From Rana temporaria (taxonomy: Eukaryota > Chordata > Amphibia > Anura > Ranidae), in the NCBI RefSeq assembly GCF_905171775.1, contig NC_053493.1:247100438-247164437 (forward strand): 64,000 nucleotides of DNA. Reading direction: 5' to 3'. The position numbers were made by a program, and so were the translations under genes. Under the pieces are notes generated by a model. The model searched no databases. It saw only the letters and a program-made list of their open reading frames with translations, and had not been told where the DNA came from. Below, piece by piece: positions 1 to 10,655 of this stretch. Positions within the stretch are counted from its first letter, which is position 1; each line of letters opens with the position of its first letter.

Positions 1-284
1 TCAGTCCAATGTCAGACTAGAGACAGTCTATTTAAGTGGTGAGAGTGGTCTGGCAGCCTGAAATAGCTTAATAGTAATGGTGTATATGGTGTTGTGTGCA
101 CATAAATGTCTATGCAAAACAGCAAAAGAGTTCAATTGGGGCGTTCAAGGTAACTTTCTGCTGATCTCAATGCCCCAGATATAGTACCTCTGAAGAGACG
201 GAAGTATCTCTAGGCAAAACAGTTAAGAAGAACAGCAGTGTACAATCTCAGTGTAGTATATTAACAGATTTATTATAGTGAAAA

Positions 285-846
285 GACAAATGGCAACTTA
301 CACTATGACAGTTCAAATCATGCTCATTACATAATAAGAACTTCCCATGCATAATCTCATAACAACAGGGAACCTCAAACCAGGATAGGAATACAGGGTG
401 GATGTATACACCTGCAGGACCAAGAGAAGACACCAGGGGGCACCAAACTAAGTGCAGCATGAATTATACTGAGAAATACTTGTAAATTAGCAACTCACAG
501 CTAAACTGTCATCCAGCCTGAAATCCGGATTTTCCAGGCAGCATGTTGTAGAAAGAGGCTCCTCATCCCAGATGCATGAGCCAACAACGCACAGATTACA
601 TACAAAAATTGCCATTTCTTCCTCCCATGTGAGTTGCTAACTTACAAGTATTTCTCAGTACAATTAATATTGCAGTCAGTTTGCTGCACCCCGGTGTGCT
701 CTATTCATTCTGCAGGTATATCCATCCACCTGGTATTTCTATTCTGGTCTGAGGTTTTCTGCTGTAAGACTGTCCATTGGAAGCCCTTACTATATGGATG
801 AGTCTGATTTTAACTGCCACAATGTGAGTTGTCATTTGCCTTTTTA
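285..846. repeat. Degenerate foldback element
   Basis: Bases 285-499 and 629-846 are diverged reverse complements of each other, with a spacer of about 130 bp. The inner ends read AAATACTTGTAAATTAGCAA on one side and TTGCTAACTTACAAGTATTT on the other. Short ORFs inside it are by-products of the repeat. The family is not recognised. Confidence 0.55.
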
Positions 847-1841
847 CCACAATAAACGTGAGATAGCTTGCATGACTGCTGAGAAATTGTCCTGTAATGC
901 AGAAACCAAAACTTCTATCTGTGTGGCCATCTCATAGCAAATTACGCTGGCTGGGTTTTCCATTGTGTCTGGTGAGCAGGTTGTATCTCTTGCATGGCAG
1001 GAGGAAGCAAGGCTTCTCTCCCTAGTCATAGTCTGGTGTGGGTTCCCCGTGGCAGAGAGTCCAAACAGCAGAGTTCCACGGTCAAAGGCCTTCTCCCTGC
1101 ACCATCTTGGACAGCACTGGATTTTCTAATTTGTATATTGTATGTTTCACCTGTGGTGCTTGTATTGGTCCAGCAGCACACCAACACCTTTTTAGCCATT
1201 GTGCTACATGCTGGGTGTTTGGTGTGCTCCTGCACCTTTAAGGAGGGGTGGCTCCCCTTCAGTCCACCTGCCCTCATCTCTCCATTAGAATGCGTGTGCC
1301 TCCACTGTGGGGACGCTCATTGTTTAGTGTTAGGACCACAGATTACAGGGTGCCTTGGTGAGGCTCTGTGGCTCATGCATGCGTTTGCAAATGCGTGCGG
1401 ACAAAACCCCTGTTTTTAACGCATACTGTTAGACAGGTTAATTGGTTGTTCTGCGAGCTGGTCAGTAAGTAGGCTTGGTTTTTCCCTGGGCATTTCCCAG
1501 GTTTTGTTGTTAAATACATAAAACCTGGCCTGTTAGTGGGTCCTGGCGTATGTAGGGTATGGCAGCCATGGCAAGTGCCATGGGCGCCATATGAAGGGGG
1601 CGCTGATGAGTGGCTGGGCAGCAAGGCACTTACCAGGGTCTGAGGGTCTCTTCTTCCCTCCTCCCAAGCATAGGCAGGATCTCCTTTTTAGAATCTTTGC
1701 TAATGGACAATGGCAGCGCTATCCCTGCTGCGTTCAGCCACAGCCCTCCCCTCCTCTCCCATTCCATATGGTCGTATTGGTAGCACACAAAGAAGAAGGA
1801 GGAACATTAGTTTCTCCCTCTCCTCTGTGAAAACTGAGGCC
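847..1841. other. Gene-free flank, nothing recognised
   Basis: There are overlapping short ORFs on both strands, the longest 141 codons at 994-1419. None has a recognisable domain, splice context or composition suggesting a gene. It may be old anonymous repeat. Confidence 0.4.
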
Positions 1842-2353
1842 TTAAAGGGGTTGTAAAGGTAAAAAAAAAAAAAAATCCTAAATAGCTTCCTTTACTTAGT
1901 GCAGTCCTCCTTCACTTACCTCATCCTTCGATTTTACTTTTAAATGTCCTTATTTCTTCTGAGAAATCCTCACTTCCTGTTCTTCTGTCTGTAACTCCAC
2001 ACTGTAATGCAAGGCTTTCTCCCTGGAGTGGAGTGTCGTGCTCGACCCCTCCCCTGGAATGCAGGAGAGTCAGGACGCCCACTAACATACAGCTCCTTTC
2101 TCTAACTGCAATGTAGAGAGCATCCTGACTCTCCTGTATCCCAGGGGAGGGGTCGAGCACAACACTCCACACCAGGGAGAAAGCCTTGCATTACTGTGGT
2201 GAGTTACAGACAGAAGAACAGGAAGTGAGGATTTCTCTGAAGAAATAAGAACATTTAAAAGAAAAATCGAAGGATGAGGTAAGTGAAGTAGGACTGCACT
2301 AAGGTAAAGGAAGCTATTTAGGGAAAAAAATTGTACCTTTACAACCCTTTTAA
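1842..2353. mobile_element. T2/Kolobok-type MITE (copy D1)
   Basis: It starts TTAAAGGGGTTGTAAAGGTA and ends with the reverse complement running into TTAA, so both ends have the TTAA target duplication and the TTAAAGG-type terminus described for amphibian T2 MITEs. The whole element folds on itself, with the centre near 2100. A close relative lies at 10656-11174. Confidence 0.75.
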
Positions 2354-2920
2354 GTGATGAAGATTTCATCACCTCCAGTATTGGTTCTGCATTTACCTGG
2401 CTTTGGAGGGCAGAGGAGGGTTTAGGGGTCTAATAAACCCCAGATTTCTTCATAAAGAGGATATGTCCCTACCAAAGGTATCACAAGGGATGATAAATAT
2501 CACTAGTTTTGTTAGCTGTTTTTTTTTTGTTAAGGTTATCTGAAAGATGGGTTTCAAATGTTTCGACCGGGGCACAGTTTCAGTGCTTGCCATAGGCGCT
2601 ATTTTCACTAGATACGCCTCTGGCCCTGAGGACAGGGTTGATGACCATGTGTTATGTTTACACTGCATGGTCACACTGTATGATGTAGAAATGTAACCAT
2701 CCTCTCTTTCCTGCTCCTAGGACTAAGGACCACGAGATTTGCAGAGTGCATACAGCAGTGTAATCGAGCGCAATCCAACATGCACTGTTCATTCCAAACA
2801 AACAGAAGTGAGGGGGTTAAAAAAAGATTTGGGAGCTCAAGGAGGAAGTTATAATGAGACAGAAAAAAACAATAAGAAACTATTTCATGAATAAATTGTT
2901 TTTGGAGAATAAGGACATAG
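2354..2920. other. No feature recognised
   Basis: AT-rich sequence with no convincing ORF, repeat boundary or RNA gene visible. Confidence 0.4.
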
Positions 2921-3640
2921 GGCCAGATTCTCAGAAGAGATACGACGGTGTATCTCAAGATACACCGTCGTATCTCTGTTTTTGGCCCCGGGTATCTATG
3001 CGTCTGATTCCTAGAATCATTTACGCATAGATACGGCGTAGATCCGACAGGTGTAAGTCACTTACACCGTCGGATCTTAGATGTAATTCGACGCTGGCCG
3101 CTAGGTGGCGTTTACGTTCATTTCTCATTTGACTATGCAAATGAGCCTGATACGCCGATTCCCGAACGATTTTGCGCCGCCTCGTCGTCGTTTACGTAGT
3201 TTCCGTAAGCGTAAGGTTACCCCTGCTATATAAGGGGTAACCTTACGCCAGTCCGCCGTATGCCATGTTAAGTATGGCGTCGGGTCAGCGTCGTCTTTTT
3301 CCGTAATTTACGTTGTTTTACTAAGTCGTTCACGAATACGACTTTACGTCAATGACGCTCACGTCGGCGTCATTGACGTTTTCCGTCGTGAGCTAGAGCA
3401 TGCGCACTGGGCTATTTTTACGGCCGGCGCATGCGCAGTTCGATCGGCGCGGGGGCGCGCTTAATTTAAATACAAGCTGCCCCCTTTGAATTACGCGGCC
3501 ATACGCCAGGCCATTTACACTACGCCGCCGCAAATTATGGAGCAAGTGCTTTACGAATACGGCACTTGCTCCAGTAAGTTGTGTCGGCGTAGTGTAAATG
3601 ACTTACACTACGCCAACGCGGATTCTATGTGAATCTGCCT
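2921..3640. mobile_element. Palindromic GC-rich MITE, family B copy 1
   Basis: It begins GGCCAGATTC and ends GAATCTGCCT. CATAG flanks both sides (2916-2920 and 3641-3645), a probable 5-bp target duplication. The first 60 bp contain a strong hairpin (GATACGACGGTGTATC and its complement). The body shares blocks such as CCGCTAGGTGGCGTTTACG with copies at 16842 and 49081. It is CpG-rich compared with its surroundings. The superfamily is not certain. Confidence 0.65.
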
Positions 3641-3661
3641 CATAGTTTATTATCACTTTGA

Positions 3662-3876
3662 GGGTCCATGCACACTGGGCTAAAAAACAAAAACTGTTCT
3701 TTTGGTAGAAAAAAACGCTCATATAGAGCGTTTTTTGTATAGGTGTTTAGGAGCGTTTTGCATTGTCTTCTGCCAGTAAACTGCTCTCAGAAACGCAAGA
3801 CATAGGTTTTTTTTTTTTTTTCTGGCTCCAAAGCTGAGCTAGATATCCTTATGTGCATGGACACATAGGATGACAA
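3662..3876. mobile_element. Short foldback repeat
   Basis: GGTCCATGCACACTGGGC near 3663 is mirrored by ATGTGCATGGACACA near 3852. An internal hairpin of AAAAACGCTC and GAGCGTTTTTT type lies at about 3710-3735. Similar ends occur near 8478. Probably a small MITE. Confidence 0.4.
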
Positions 3877-4119
3877 TAGCTGCTTTTTCAAACTAAATAG
3901 CAAAGAGGGAAACAACACCCTTGGAAATGCATGGGGACTTTACCGGCTGTGTAAGTATTGGGTATTAAAGTGGTTCTAAAGGCTGAAGGATTTTTACCTT
4001 CATGCATTCTATGCATTCTGTGCAGCTGGTAACACACTGTTACACGCTTCTAGTGCCCACCCCAAATCCCTCGTGTGCAGTATCCAGTTTGCACAGTATC
4101 TCCACCTGCGTAGAGACTG

Positions 4120-4938
4120 CGCGTGAGACGAGGATTTCCGTGCCCAGGCTGCCTCCTTACGAGAACGACTCCTCCTGAGGGGCTATACCCCCACTACTTT
4201 AAGGAAAGCCTTCAACAAGGCCAATGCCCGGACCAGAACCTCCTTGCTTTACAGCACCCCACGTCCCCCCAGGAAACCCACCACAAAGGTTATTACCAAA
4301 TTTTCAGCCCACCATGAACAATAGCTCAGCATCCTTAATAGACATTGGCATCTGTTATCAGACCATCATACTCTAAGGAAACATGTCTGCACCACCCCGG
4401 AACTTGTTTTCCGACGTGCCAAATCCATTAAGGATCGTCTGACCAGTAGCCACTATAAAACCAATGATGCCCCACGTTTGGGACCTAGAGGCACATCACA
4501 ATGCGGGCATTGCCCCAGATGCCCTTGGATCCTGGAGGGACACTCCCAGAGGCTTTCCAATAGAGAACTTTTTTCTTCCCATTTTTCTGCCAACTGTGGA
4601 ACTACCGGTGTGATTTATCTCATGTTGTGCAGTTGCCGGGCGTCCAACGTCTGCAAAACTATCCGGGAGTTCCGACAACGTATTGGCGATCACCTATATT
4701 GTCGACCAATGGTAAATTGACGACCATTGGCCGACACATAGGTCTCCACCATAAATACAACCCCCTGGCGGTCCAGTTTCTGGCCCTGGAGGCACTCGCT
4801 ATTGACCCAAGGGGGGGTGACCGAGACAAAGTGTTACTGCAACGAGAAGCACTCTGGATTGAGCGGCTCAATGCTATGACACCACCTGGCCTCAATGAGG
4901 TCAATTCGTTTAAATCATTTCTGTTGACCAAGCTCTAG
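4120..4938 (+). pseudogene. Penelope-like element, RT thumb and GIY-YIG endonuclease remnant
   Basis: Penelope-like elements encode a reverse transcriptase followed by a GIY-YIG endonuclease. Only the C-terminal part is present. Around 4330-4400 the translation reads ILNRHWHLLSDHHTLRKHV, then TPELVFRRAKSIKDRL, which is the thumb and linker region of these enzymes. Next come paired cysteines (CGHCPRC, about 4502-4521), a GIY-like GVIYLMLCSC near 4609, the degenerate NVCKTIREFRQRIGDH (normally YVGKT) and, in another frame, GRHIGLHH to GLNEVNSFKSFL. The reading shifts frame near 4700 and has stops upstream, so it is inactive. The RT palm is missing. The family call is strong, but the 5' boundary is not resolved. 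Confidence 0.8.
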
Positions 4939-5512
4939 CTTTGCAGCAATGACTATACTATATATTGTCCCATTATTTACTCCTCCCAAGCTCTTGACCC
5001 CATTGATTTCCCCTTTTTCCCTAATTTATACTGATACGCCTTGTTTTCAATGTACTGTTTTTAGATCTATATTGTCTCTGGGAATAGCTGTTTGCCCATT
5101 ATTAGGGGCATTTCTATGTTTAATGCCCGCTAACCTTTATACAGGGTATACCTATGCCCATTCAAACCCTGTGACTTGTATTATCATTATGTTATATGGT
5201 ATAAATCTTTGTTTGTATTATTGTCTATGTACACACTCTACTAGCGCTGTTGTGCCTTGCCTACTCCCTACTGCCTTGATGGGAGGCCACCCTGGGCTCT
5301 CCTCCAATCGGCGACCATGTGCCAGCCCTGGTCCGACCATAGCCCCACACCGGGGCTCGGCCGCACTTGCCATTGTACTGGCCCGGCTATTGCTGAGCCT
5401 TGGTGCAATGTGCGCATGCGCATGCAATGTTTTTGCCGCGATCGCGTCATGCGGGAGGACAAACGCGATGACGCCACACATATGCGCCACGGCGTATTGT
5501 GATGACGTCACC

Positions 5513-5530
5513 GCGCTGGGGACATATAAG
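5513..5530 (+). promoter_or_regulatory. CRE (TGACGTCA) followed by a TATA-like box
   Basis: A perfect palindromic TGACGTCA at 5513-5520 lies just upstream of ACATATAAG (TATA-like, about 5522-5530). This could be the internal promoter of the Penelope-like terminal repeat. It rests on motif recognition only. Confidence 0.35.
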
Positions 5531-5935
5531 CAGGATTAGTTCCTGCAGCTGTTGTGTTGGACACCAGGCCCTAGGACTTCCCTCCGCTCCACCCAGCAAA
5601 AAGTAGGTCTACCTCTTCACACAGTTCATTTGATCTGTGATTGAAACTTTACTTTAGCCAGCTATACTGCAGGTTTTTTACTGAATATATCGCTGGCCCT
5701 GTACCTGTCCCTTACCAAACTTGTTTCTCCTCCATAGGTTGCCTCTGATCTGTGAACCCGCATTAGATCCTACATTGGTATCTACACTTTATTTAGTATT
5801 ACTGTGCGGCTTTTGTAACCCACTGGCCGCATATCTGTCACTTGGCAACTGGGTCCTAGGGCCCCTTCCTTTTTATCTTCACTTTGAATTCTACACAGGT
5901 ATACACCAATACTACACCACTTTTTAATTTCTCCT

Positions 5936-6330
5936 TTGTACCCCCCCTTCCCCCTCCCCCATTTCTTGCGTTCTCCCCTTCCCCACACCCCCTCCCTTTT
6001 CCCCTCGCCCCCCCTTTTCTCCCCCCCTTTCATCCCTTTCGCCCCTCCTTTCACCCCCCTTTTCCTCCCCCCTCTCTCTCCCTCACTCTCTCGCCCTCTC
6101 CCTTCCGTTTCCCCTTATTACCTCCACCCCAATTCCTGCCCTCTTTTGCCTCTTCCTTTCTTTCCCTTCCCTCCCCCCCATCCCAACACTTTCCTTCTCC
6201 TCCTTCTCCTCCTTCCCCACTACCCCTCCCCCTCCCCTCATCACCTCCCCCAACCCTCCCTCCCCCCTCCTCCTCTTACTTCCCTTCTGGCATCAAAGGT
6301 TTCCCTTTCTTTCTCTCATCACATTTTTTT
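5936..6330 (+). repeat. Long C/T (polypyrimidine) tract
   Basis: Nearly 400 bp are almost entirely C and T on the + strand, made of irregular CCCCTTCCC-type runs. The long ORFs in two frames (proline, serine, leucine, phenylalanine only) come from this composition. Such a tract could form triplex (H-DNA) structure. Confidence 0.8.
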
Positions 6331-6681
6331 TAAATATACCCTTGCACAATCCTCACGGTGACACATCCTCACTTTCACCTTGTTACACACAAATGCAGGT
6401 TCCACTCACAATATACCTATGTATATAGTTAAACAGGTTCACCACTGCAGTTGTCCCCCTTGGTCGCCGTGGGGAGATCTTCCTACGGGCGGCTGCGAAT
6501 TTCAGGTGATTGGGTGTTCTTTTCATAGGTAAGCCACACAGCGCTTGTTCCCCTAACTAACGTTTATCTATTATTGTATTTTAATTACGTGTTTGTTGAC
6601 ACTTCATTAGCTTATGCATGCTTATATAGATGTATATTTAGACCTTTGTGCTAACAACTATGTATTACTTTTTGATTTCTC

Positions 6682-6707
6682 CTGACGAAGCGACTCAGTC
6701 GCGAAAC
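6682..6707 (+). ncRNA. Hammerhead ribozyme-like core in PLE terminal region
   Basis: CTGACGA at 6682-6688 matches the conserved CUGANGA box. It is followed by A, a 4-bp stem II (GCGA with TCGC, loop CTCAG) and then GAAAC at 6703-6707. That is the hammerhead core layout. I could not place stems I and III or the cleavage site with confidence, so activity is unproven. Confidence 0.5.
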
Positions 6708-7001
6708 TAGTTGAGACCTTGTCTTGTGCAACCTCCACTTTCATCGTGCCTCCCCCCTTGGGGACTACTGTAGCCCGGTGACCTGTCTAGTTGGTCCCGC
6801 AATATATGTATTGTTGTGTTCTGTATTACTGTCCTGATGTTTTTTTATGATTATGTTTTTTTTATACTATGTTAATAAATTGATATATATCTTTTAACTT
6901 TTTCTACCTTCTGAGTTTACTTCTCTTCATAATACCGGTATAGTCCTCTTGCCCCCCACTCTTTTGGCTCTTTGGGTCCTTGGGGTCCCCTTAGTCCCAA
7001 A

Positions 7002-7469
7002 CTCTATTCCTGTTAAGCATGGGGGTGGATCAATCATGCTTTGGGGTTGTATTGCAGCCAGTGGCACAGGGAACATTTCACGAGTAGAAGGAAAAATGAA
7101 TTCAATAAAATTTCAGCAAATTTTGGATGGTAACTTGATGCCATCTGTGAAAAAGCTGAAGTTAAAGAGAGGATGGCTTCTACAAATGGATAATGATCCT
7201 AAACACACCTCAAAATCCACGCGGGATTATATCAAGAGGCGTGAACTGAAAGTTCACAATCTCCTGACCTTAACATAATTGAAAATCTATGGATAGACCT
7301 TAAAAGAGCAGTGCGTGACAGACAGCCCAGAAATCTGAAAGAACTGGAAGACTTTTGTAAGGAAGAATGGGCAAAGATACCTCAATCAAGAATTGAAAGA
7401 CTCTTGGCTGGCTACAAAAAGCGTTTACAAGCTGTGATACTTGCCAAAGGTGGCAGTACAAGATATTAA
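7002..7469 (+). pseudogene. Tc1/mariner transposase, C-terminal remnant
   Basis: Tc1 transposases cut and paste DNA with a DDE catalytic domain. The visible part starts at VKHGGGSIMLWGCIAASGTG and continues through MDNDPKHTSKS, which holds the second catalytic aspartate, at about 7186-7215. Near 7260 the frame shifts, and the next frame gives LNIIENLWIDLKRA, with the catalytic glutamate, then AVILAKGGSTRY and TAA at 7467-7469. The N-terminal DNA-binding domain and first aspartate are absent, so the copy is 5'-truncated. It is dead because of the frameshift and truncation. Confidence 0.85.
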
Positions 7470-7690
7470 CTCTACAGGATGCCCAAACTTTTGCAGACGC
7501 CATTTTTTTTGTTTTCTGTAATTTTGAAAGTGTAAATGATGGAAATAAAATCTAACTTTTTTTGACATATTATAAGAATGTCTATTCTGTAATTTTATGC
7601 CTTTTGGGGATTTTTCCATCTTTCCTTGGCTTCGTTATGCACATTAATACAAAATTTTACCTGGGGTGCCCAAACTTTCGATCCCCACTG
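7470..7690 (+). mobile_element. Tc1 3' end with terminal inverted repeat
   Basis: Downstream of the transposase stop the sequence runs to GATCCCCACTG at 7690, followed by TA (7691-7692), the expected mariner-type target dinucleotide. The left terminal repeat is missing. Confidence 0.65.
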
Positions 7691-7748
7691 TATATTATTA
7701 TATATATTTTTTTCTACACGCACATTTCTCAAGGACAGAGAAAGATAC

Positions 7749-8041
7749 AATGGGGGTTATTTACAAAAGGTAAATCTACTTTGCACTACAAGTGCAAAGT
7801 GCACTTGAAATTGCACTGAAAGTGCACTTGGAAGTGCAGTCGCTGTAAATCTGAGGGGTAGATCTGAAATGAGGGGAAGCTCTGCTGATTTTATCATCCA
7901 ATCATGTGCAAGCTAAAATGCTGTTTTTTATTTTCCTTGCAATCCCCCCCCAGCGACTGCACTTCCAAGTGCACTTTCATTGCAATTTCAAGTGTACCTG
8001 TAGTGCAAAGTGGATTTGCCTTTCGTAAATAACCCCCAATG
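7749..8041. mobile_element. Foldback MITE with GGGGGTTATTTAC ends
   Basis: AATGGGGGTTATTTAC at the left pairs with GTAAATAACCCCCAAT at the right. The arms share TGCACTTGGAAGTGCAGTCG and its complement around a short centre. The superfamily is not assigned. The right end runs into a 34-bp tandem repeat. Confidence 0.65.
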
Positions 8042-8098
8042 TATTTACGTGTATATATAACCCCCAATGTATTTACGTGTATATATAACCCCCAATGA
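8034..8098. repeat. 34-bp tandem duplication
   Basis: The unit containing AACCCCCAATGTATTTACG and GTGTATATAT occurs about twice in a row, extending the end of the adjacent MITE. Confidence 0.7.
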
Positions 8099-8907
8099 AA
8101 ACACATAGGCATGCTTCACAGTGACTAATCACTGTGACAGCCAATCAGAGACTATCACAGCGATCTGGTGATCAGAAATCAGACGTACCAGGTCCTGATC
8201 ATTAGAACAGGGCCTGTGGATCTCAGTGAGACCCCGGTCTCTGTGCTGGGACTTAGCCGTGCAGCATGCTCCCAGCCCAAAGGGAAATACGCAATGCAAA
8301 TATGCGGCCCCACTAAAAAAAAGCCAAGTATTTGCATACGGTCGATGTGAAGGGGTTAAAAAAGCTCAATGGTCTATATTACCATCAAAACATGGGTAAA
8401 GCAATATAATACAGTCATCGTAAAACAACAGACGAGTGTTGCATTGCTAAAAAAAAAATGATTTCAGTGGCTGCTATGGGTCCATGCACACTGCTGCAAA
8501 TATACTGCGGCAGGGCGGCCCTCCTGCGCGAAATCACGTACAGGTACGTGATTTCATGCAGTGGGTGTAGGACTTGTACGCGCCGCCGGTGTCCCACTCT
8601 CGCTGTGATTGGAAACAGCAGAAACATGGATCTCTGTGTTCCTAAAATCACAGCCTTCCCCAAACAGTTAGAAAGCACTCCCTATAAAACGCAGAGGTAA
8701 TCAAACACCACCAAAACAAAGCTTTATTTGTGGGAAAAAAAGGACATCAATTTTATTTGTGTACAGCGTTGCACGACTGCGCAATTGTCAGTTAACGCAG
8801 TGCCGTACCTCAAAAAATAGCCTGGCCATGAACCTGCACAGTTTAGGAGATACTTACAATATACGCGTGTGCCAACGTCATCGTCGCACTTTAGAAAGGG
8901 CACAGTC
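8099..8907. other. Gene-free repeat mosaic
   Basis: It holds a small foldback near 8478-8700 and, at about 8728-8812, a reverse-complement fragment of the TTAACCACTTAAG family that is complete at 30949. No host gene is seen. Confidence 0.4.
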
Positions 8908-9455
8908 ATGCCAGGCCCCGGATTTACTCCCTTTGCCGCCCCATGGCCGGGTCCTTCAATGCCATCCCCGCTCCAAAAAAAACTGAAAGTCCCCCAACCT
9001 GTGCCCATCATTGCTGTCTCACCGTGCCCCTTATTGCCACCTCACCATCATTGCAGCCTTACCGTGCCCTCATTGCAGCCTCACCATCACTGCCGCCTTA
9101 CTGTGCCCTCATTGTAGCCCCCCTCACCATCATTACAGCCCCCCTCACCATCATTACAGCCTCCCTCACCATAATTGCAGCCCCCTTCACCATTATTGCA
9201 GCCTTACTGTGCCAAATAATGTAGCCTCACCAGTCAGTATGTGCATTACGCACATCGGCATCTCCTGCTCCTGCTGTGTCACGGAGCTCACTGTGAAAAG
9301 TTTGGGTGCGCTGTGATAAAAGTCCCGCCCTCCTCCTAGACCAGCTTGTGTGATAGACAGAACACTGCCTGTGTGTTACAACCAGCGCCGCCCCTGCACC
9401 TACTGCCATACCGAGGCCTGGCCTCGGTGGCCTTGTCGGGCATCTGGCCCTGGGC
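8908..9455. mobile_element. hAT-like non-autonomous element, family I copy 1
   Basis: The left part reads CAGGCCCCGGATTTACTCCC and the right part GGCATCTGGCCCTG. These resemble the ends of the copy at 34571-35315, which has an 8-bp duplication. The interior is partly a minisatellite. No clean target duplication is visible here. Confidence 0.45.
9020..9215. repeat. Short minisatellite (CCTCACCATCATTGCAGC-type)
   Basis: Irregular tandem units of about 20-25 bp repeat CTCACCATCATTRCAGCC with drift. The ORFs across it are repeat products. Confidence 0.7.
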
Positions 9456-9490
9456 GCAGCTGTGCATGGTAGTCAATCAGCTTCTAACTT

Positions 9491-10334
9491 TCTTTTTTTT
9501 TTGTCAAAAACATTTTTATTTTGAATTTCAAAATATAACAATTATACAGGCATAATAACATTTCTAACGTGTACTTGCGCATAGTAAATTTGTATATAGT
9601 ATTATAAATCACAACATTAGAGCTTTCCGTGACTAACGATCTTCAAGTCTCAATGGTATCCTTTTATTTCAAGCTCAGCATATGAATCAAGTGCGGCGCC
9701 CGATTGTACATAGAAATTATGAGGTAATTAGCCAACCACTCATTCAGGAGCTATAGTTATTACGTACTGTGCGATCCTGTACATAATTCAGAGTAAAGAG
9801 AAAGGGAAAGAAACAGGAAAGAAAAAGTAAAAATTAATAGACAACGGCCTCAAGAGCAGGAGCCATGTAGAGAGAAAGGCGGAGTAATAGGTCCGTTTCT
9901 CAACTTTGTCTAAGGTTTGCATATGTGTTAAGCCTCATACACACGGTCGGACTTCAAACAAACTTTTCCGTGGATTTTTGTTTGAAGGGCGTTGGCCGTG
10001 AACTTGGTATGCATACACACGGCAGGATTTTCAACAAACTTTGCCAAAATCACGTGTTTTATCAGCTCTGTTCTGCTCTTTACCGCCACCCTTTGGTCAA
10101 CTTTTGCTATTGTTGGTTGATTTTAACAGGTTTCTCTTGCAGGTTTTTTTTTTTAGGAACATTTCTGGAGGGTTTACTTCCTCTTTAAGAGTATTTGAAA
10201 GTAACCCAGGGCTGTCACGTTAAAGTTTTTGGTTATTTCATGTGCTATTGCACGGATCTCTTCCATCTCATAGAGGAGATGAACCTCATCTAGCCATTCC
10301 TTGATCGTAGGGGTGATGGTATTTCTCAATCATC
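9491..10334 (-). mobile_element. 5'-truncated L1-like LINE insertion
   Basis: On the minus strand, 10330-10222 encodes the end of a LINE ORF2, TPTIKEWLDEVHLLYEMEEI, like the C-terminus of L1/Tx1-type ORF2. A 3' UTR follows, with AATAAA near 9520 and an A-tail (a T run on the + strand at about 9492-9503). Perfect 15-bp target duplications, ATCAGCTTCTAACTT, lie at 9476-9490 and 10335-10349. Truncation, A-tail and duplication together mark target-primed reverse transcription. A Harbinger-like MITE end (TAAGCCTCATACACACGG) interrupts it from about 9931. Confidence 0.8.
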
Positions 10335-10573
10335 ATCAGCTTCTAACTTCAGCTTGTCCGATGAATGAATGAATTGACAAAAAAAAACTGAAGCTGATTG
10401 GTTTCTATGCAGAGCTGCACCAGATTCTGCACTTTCCATTTTTAGTAAATCATCCCCTGTGCTGGGGGAGGGGGGGGGGAGATTTGGAAACACGTATAGT
10501 TTAGAAGGAAACACGACAATTAGAAACAAGAAGACACACATAAAGATAACACTTTTTTTTTCTTTTTCCTCTC

Positions 10574-10655
10574 AAGGGAGGTAAATCTGAATCACGGATA
10601 AACAAGCAGAAGAAGACACATAAGAAACACAATAAATATCACATTATTAAAGCAC
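10574..10655 (+). repeat. 82-bp direct repeat, left copy
   Basis: It runs from AAGGGAGGTAAATCTG to ATTATTAAAGCAC. The same 82 bp recur at 11631-11712 with two mismatches seen. The two copies bracket a tandem pair of T2 MITEs. Confidence 0.85.

Larger units (their letters stand above)
4939..6900 (+). mobile_element. Probable 3' (pLTR-like) region of the Penelope-like element
   Basis: This non-coding stretch follows the endonuclease remnant. In order it holds a CRE plus TATA motif pair (5513-5530), a long pyrimidine tract (5936-6330), a hammerhead-like core (6682-6707) and an AT-rich end with AATAAA near 6873. Penelope-like elements carry promoter-bearing terminal repeats with hammerhead ribozymes, so this is the expected content. 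The 196-codon and 149-codon ORFs here look like chance or low-complexity frames. The right boundary is approximate. Confidence 0.5.

Noticed and set aside
994..1419. 141-codon cysteine- and leucine-rich ORF
   Set aside because: No domain or splice context, and an equally open frame lies opposite. Probably anonymous repeat.
4949..5539. 196-codon ORF after the PLE endonuclease
   Set aside because: No recognisable domain, overlapping open frames on both strands, and position in the expected non-coding end of the element.
5884..6361. 149- and 141-codon proline/serine-rich ORFs
   Set aside because: They are products of the polypyrimidine tract and open in two frames at once.
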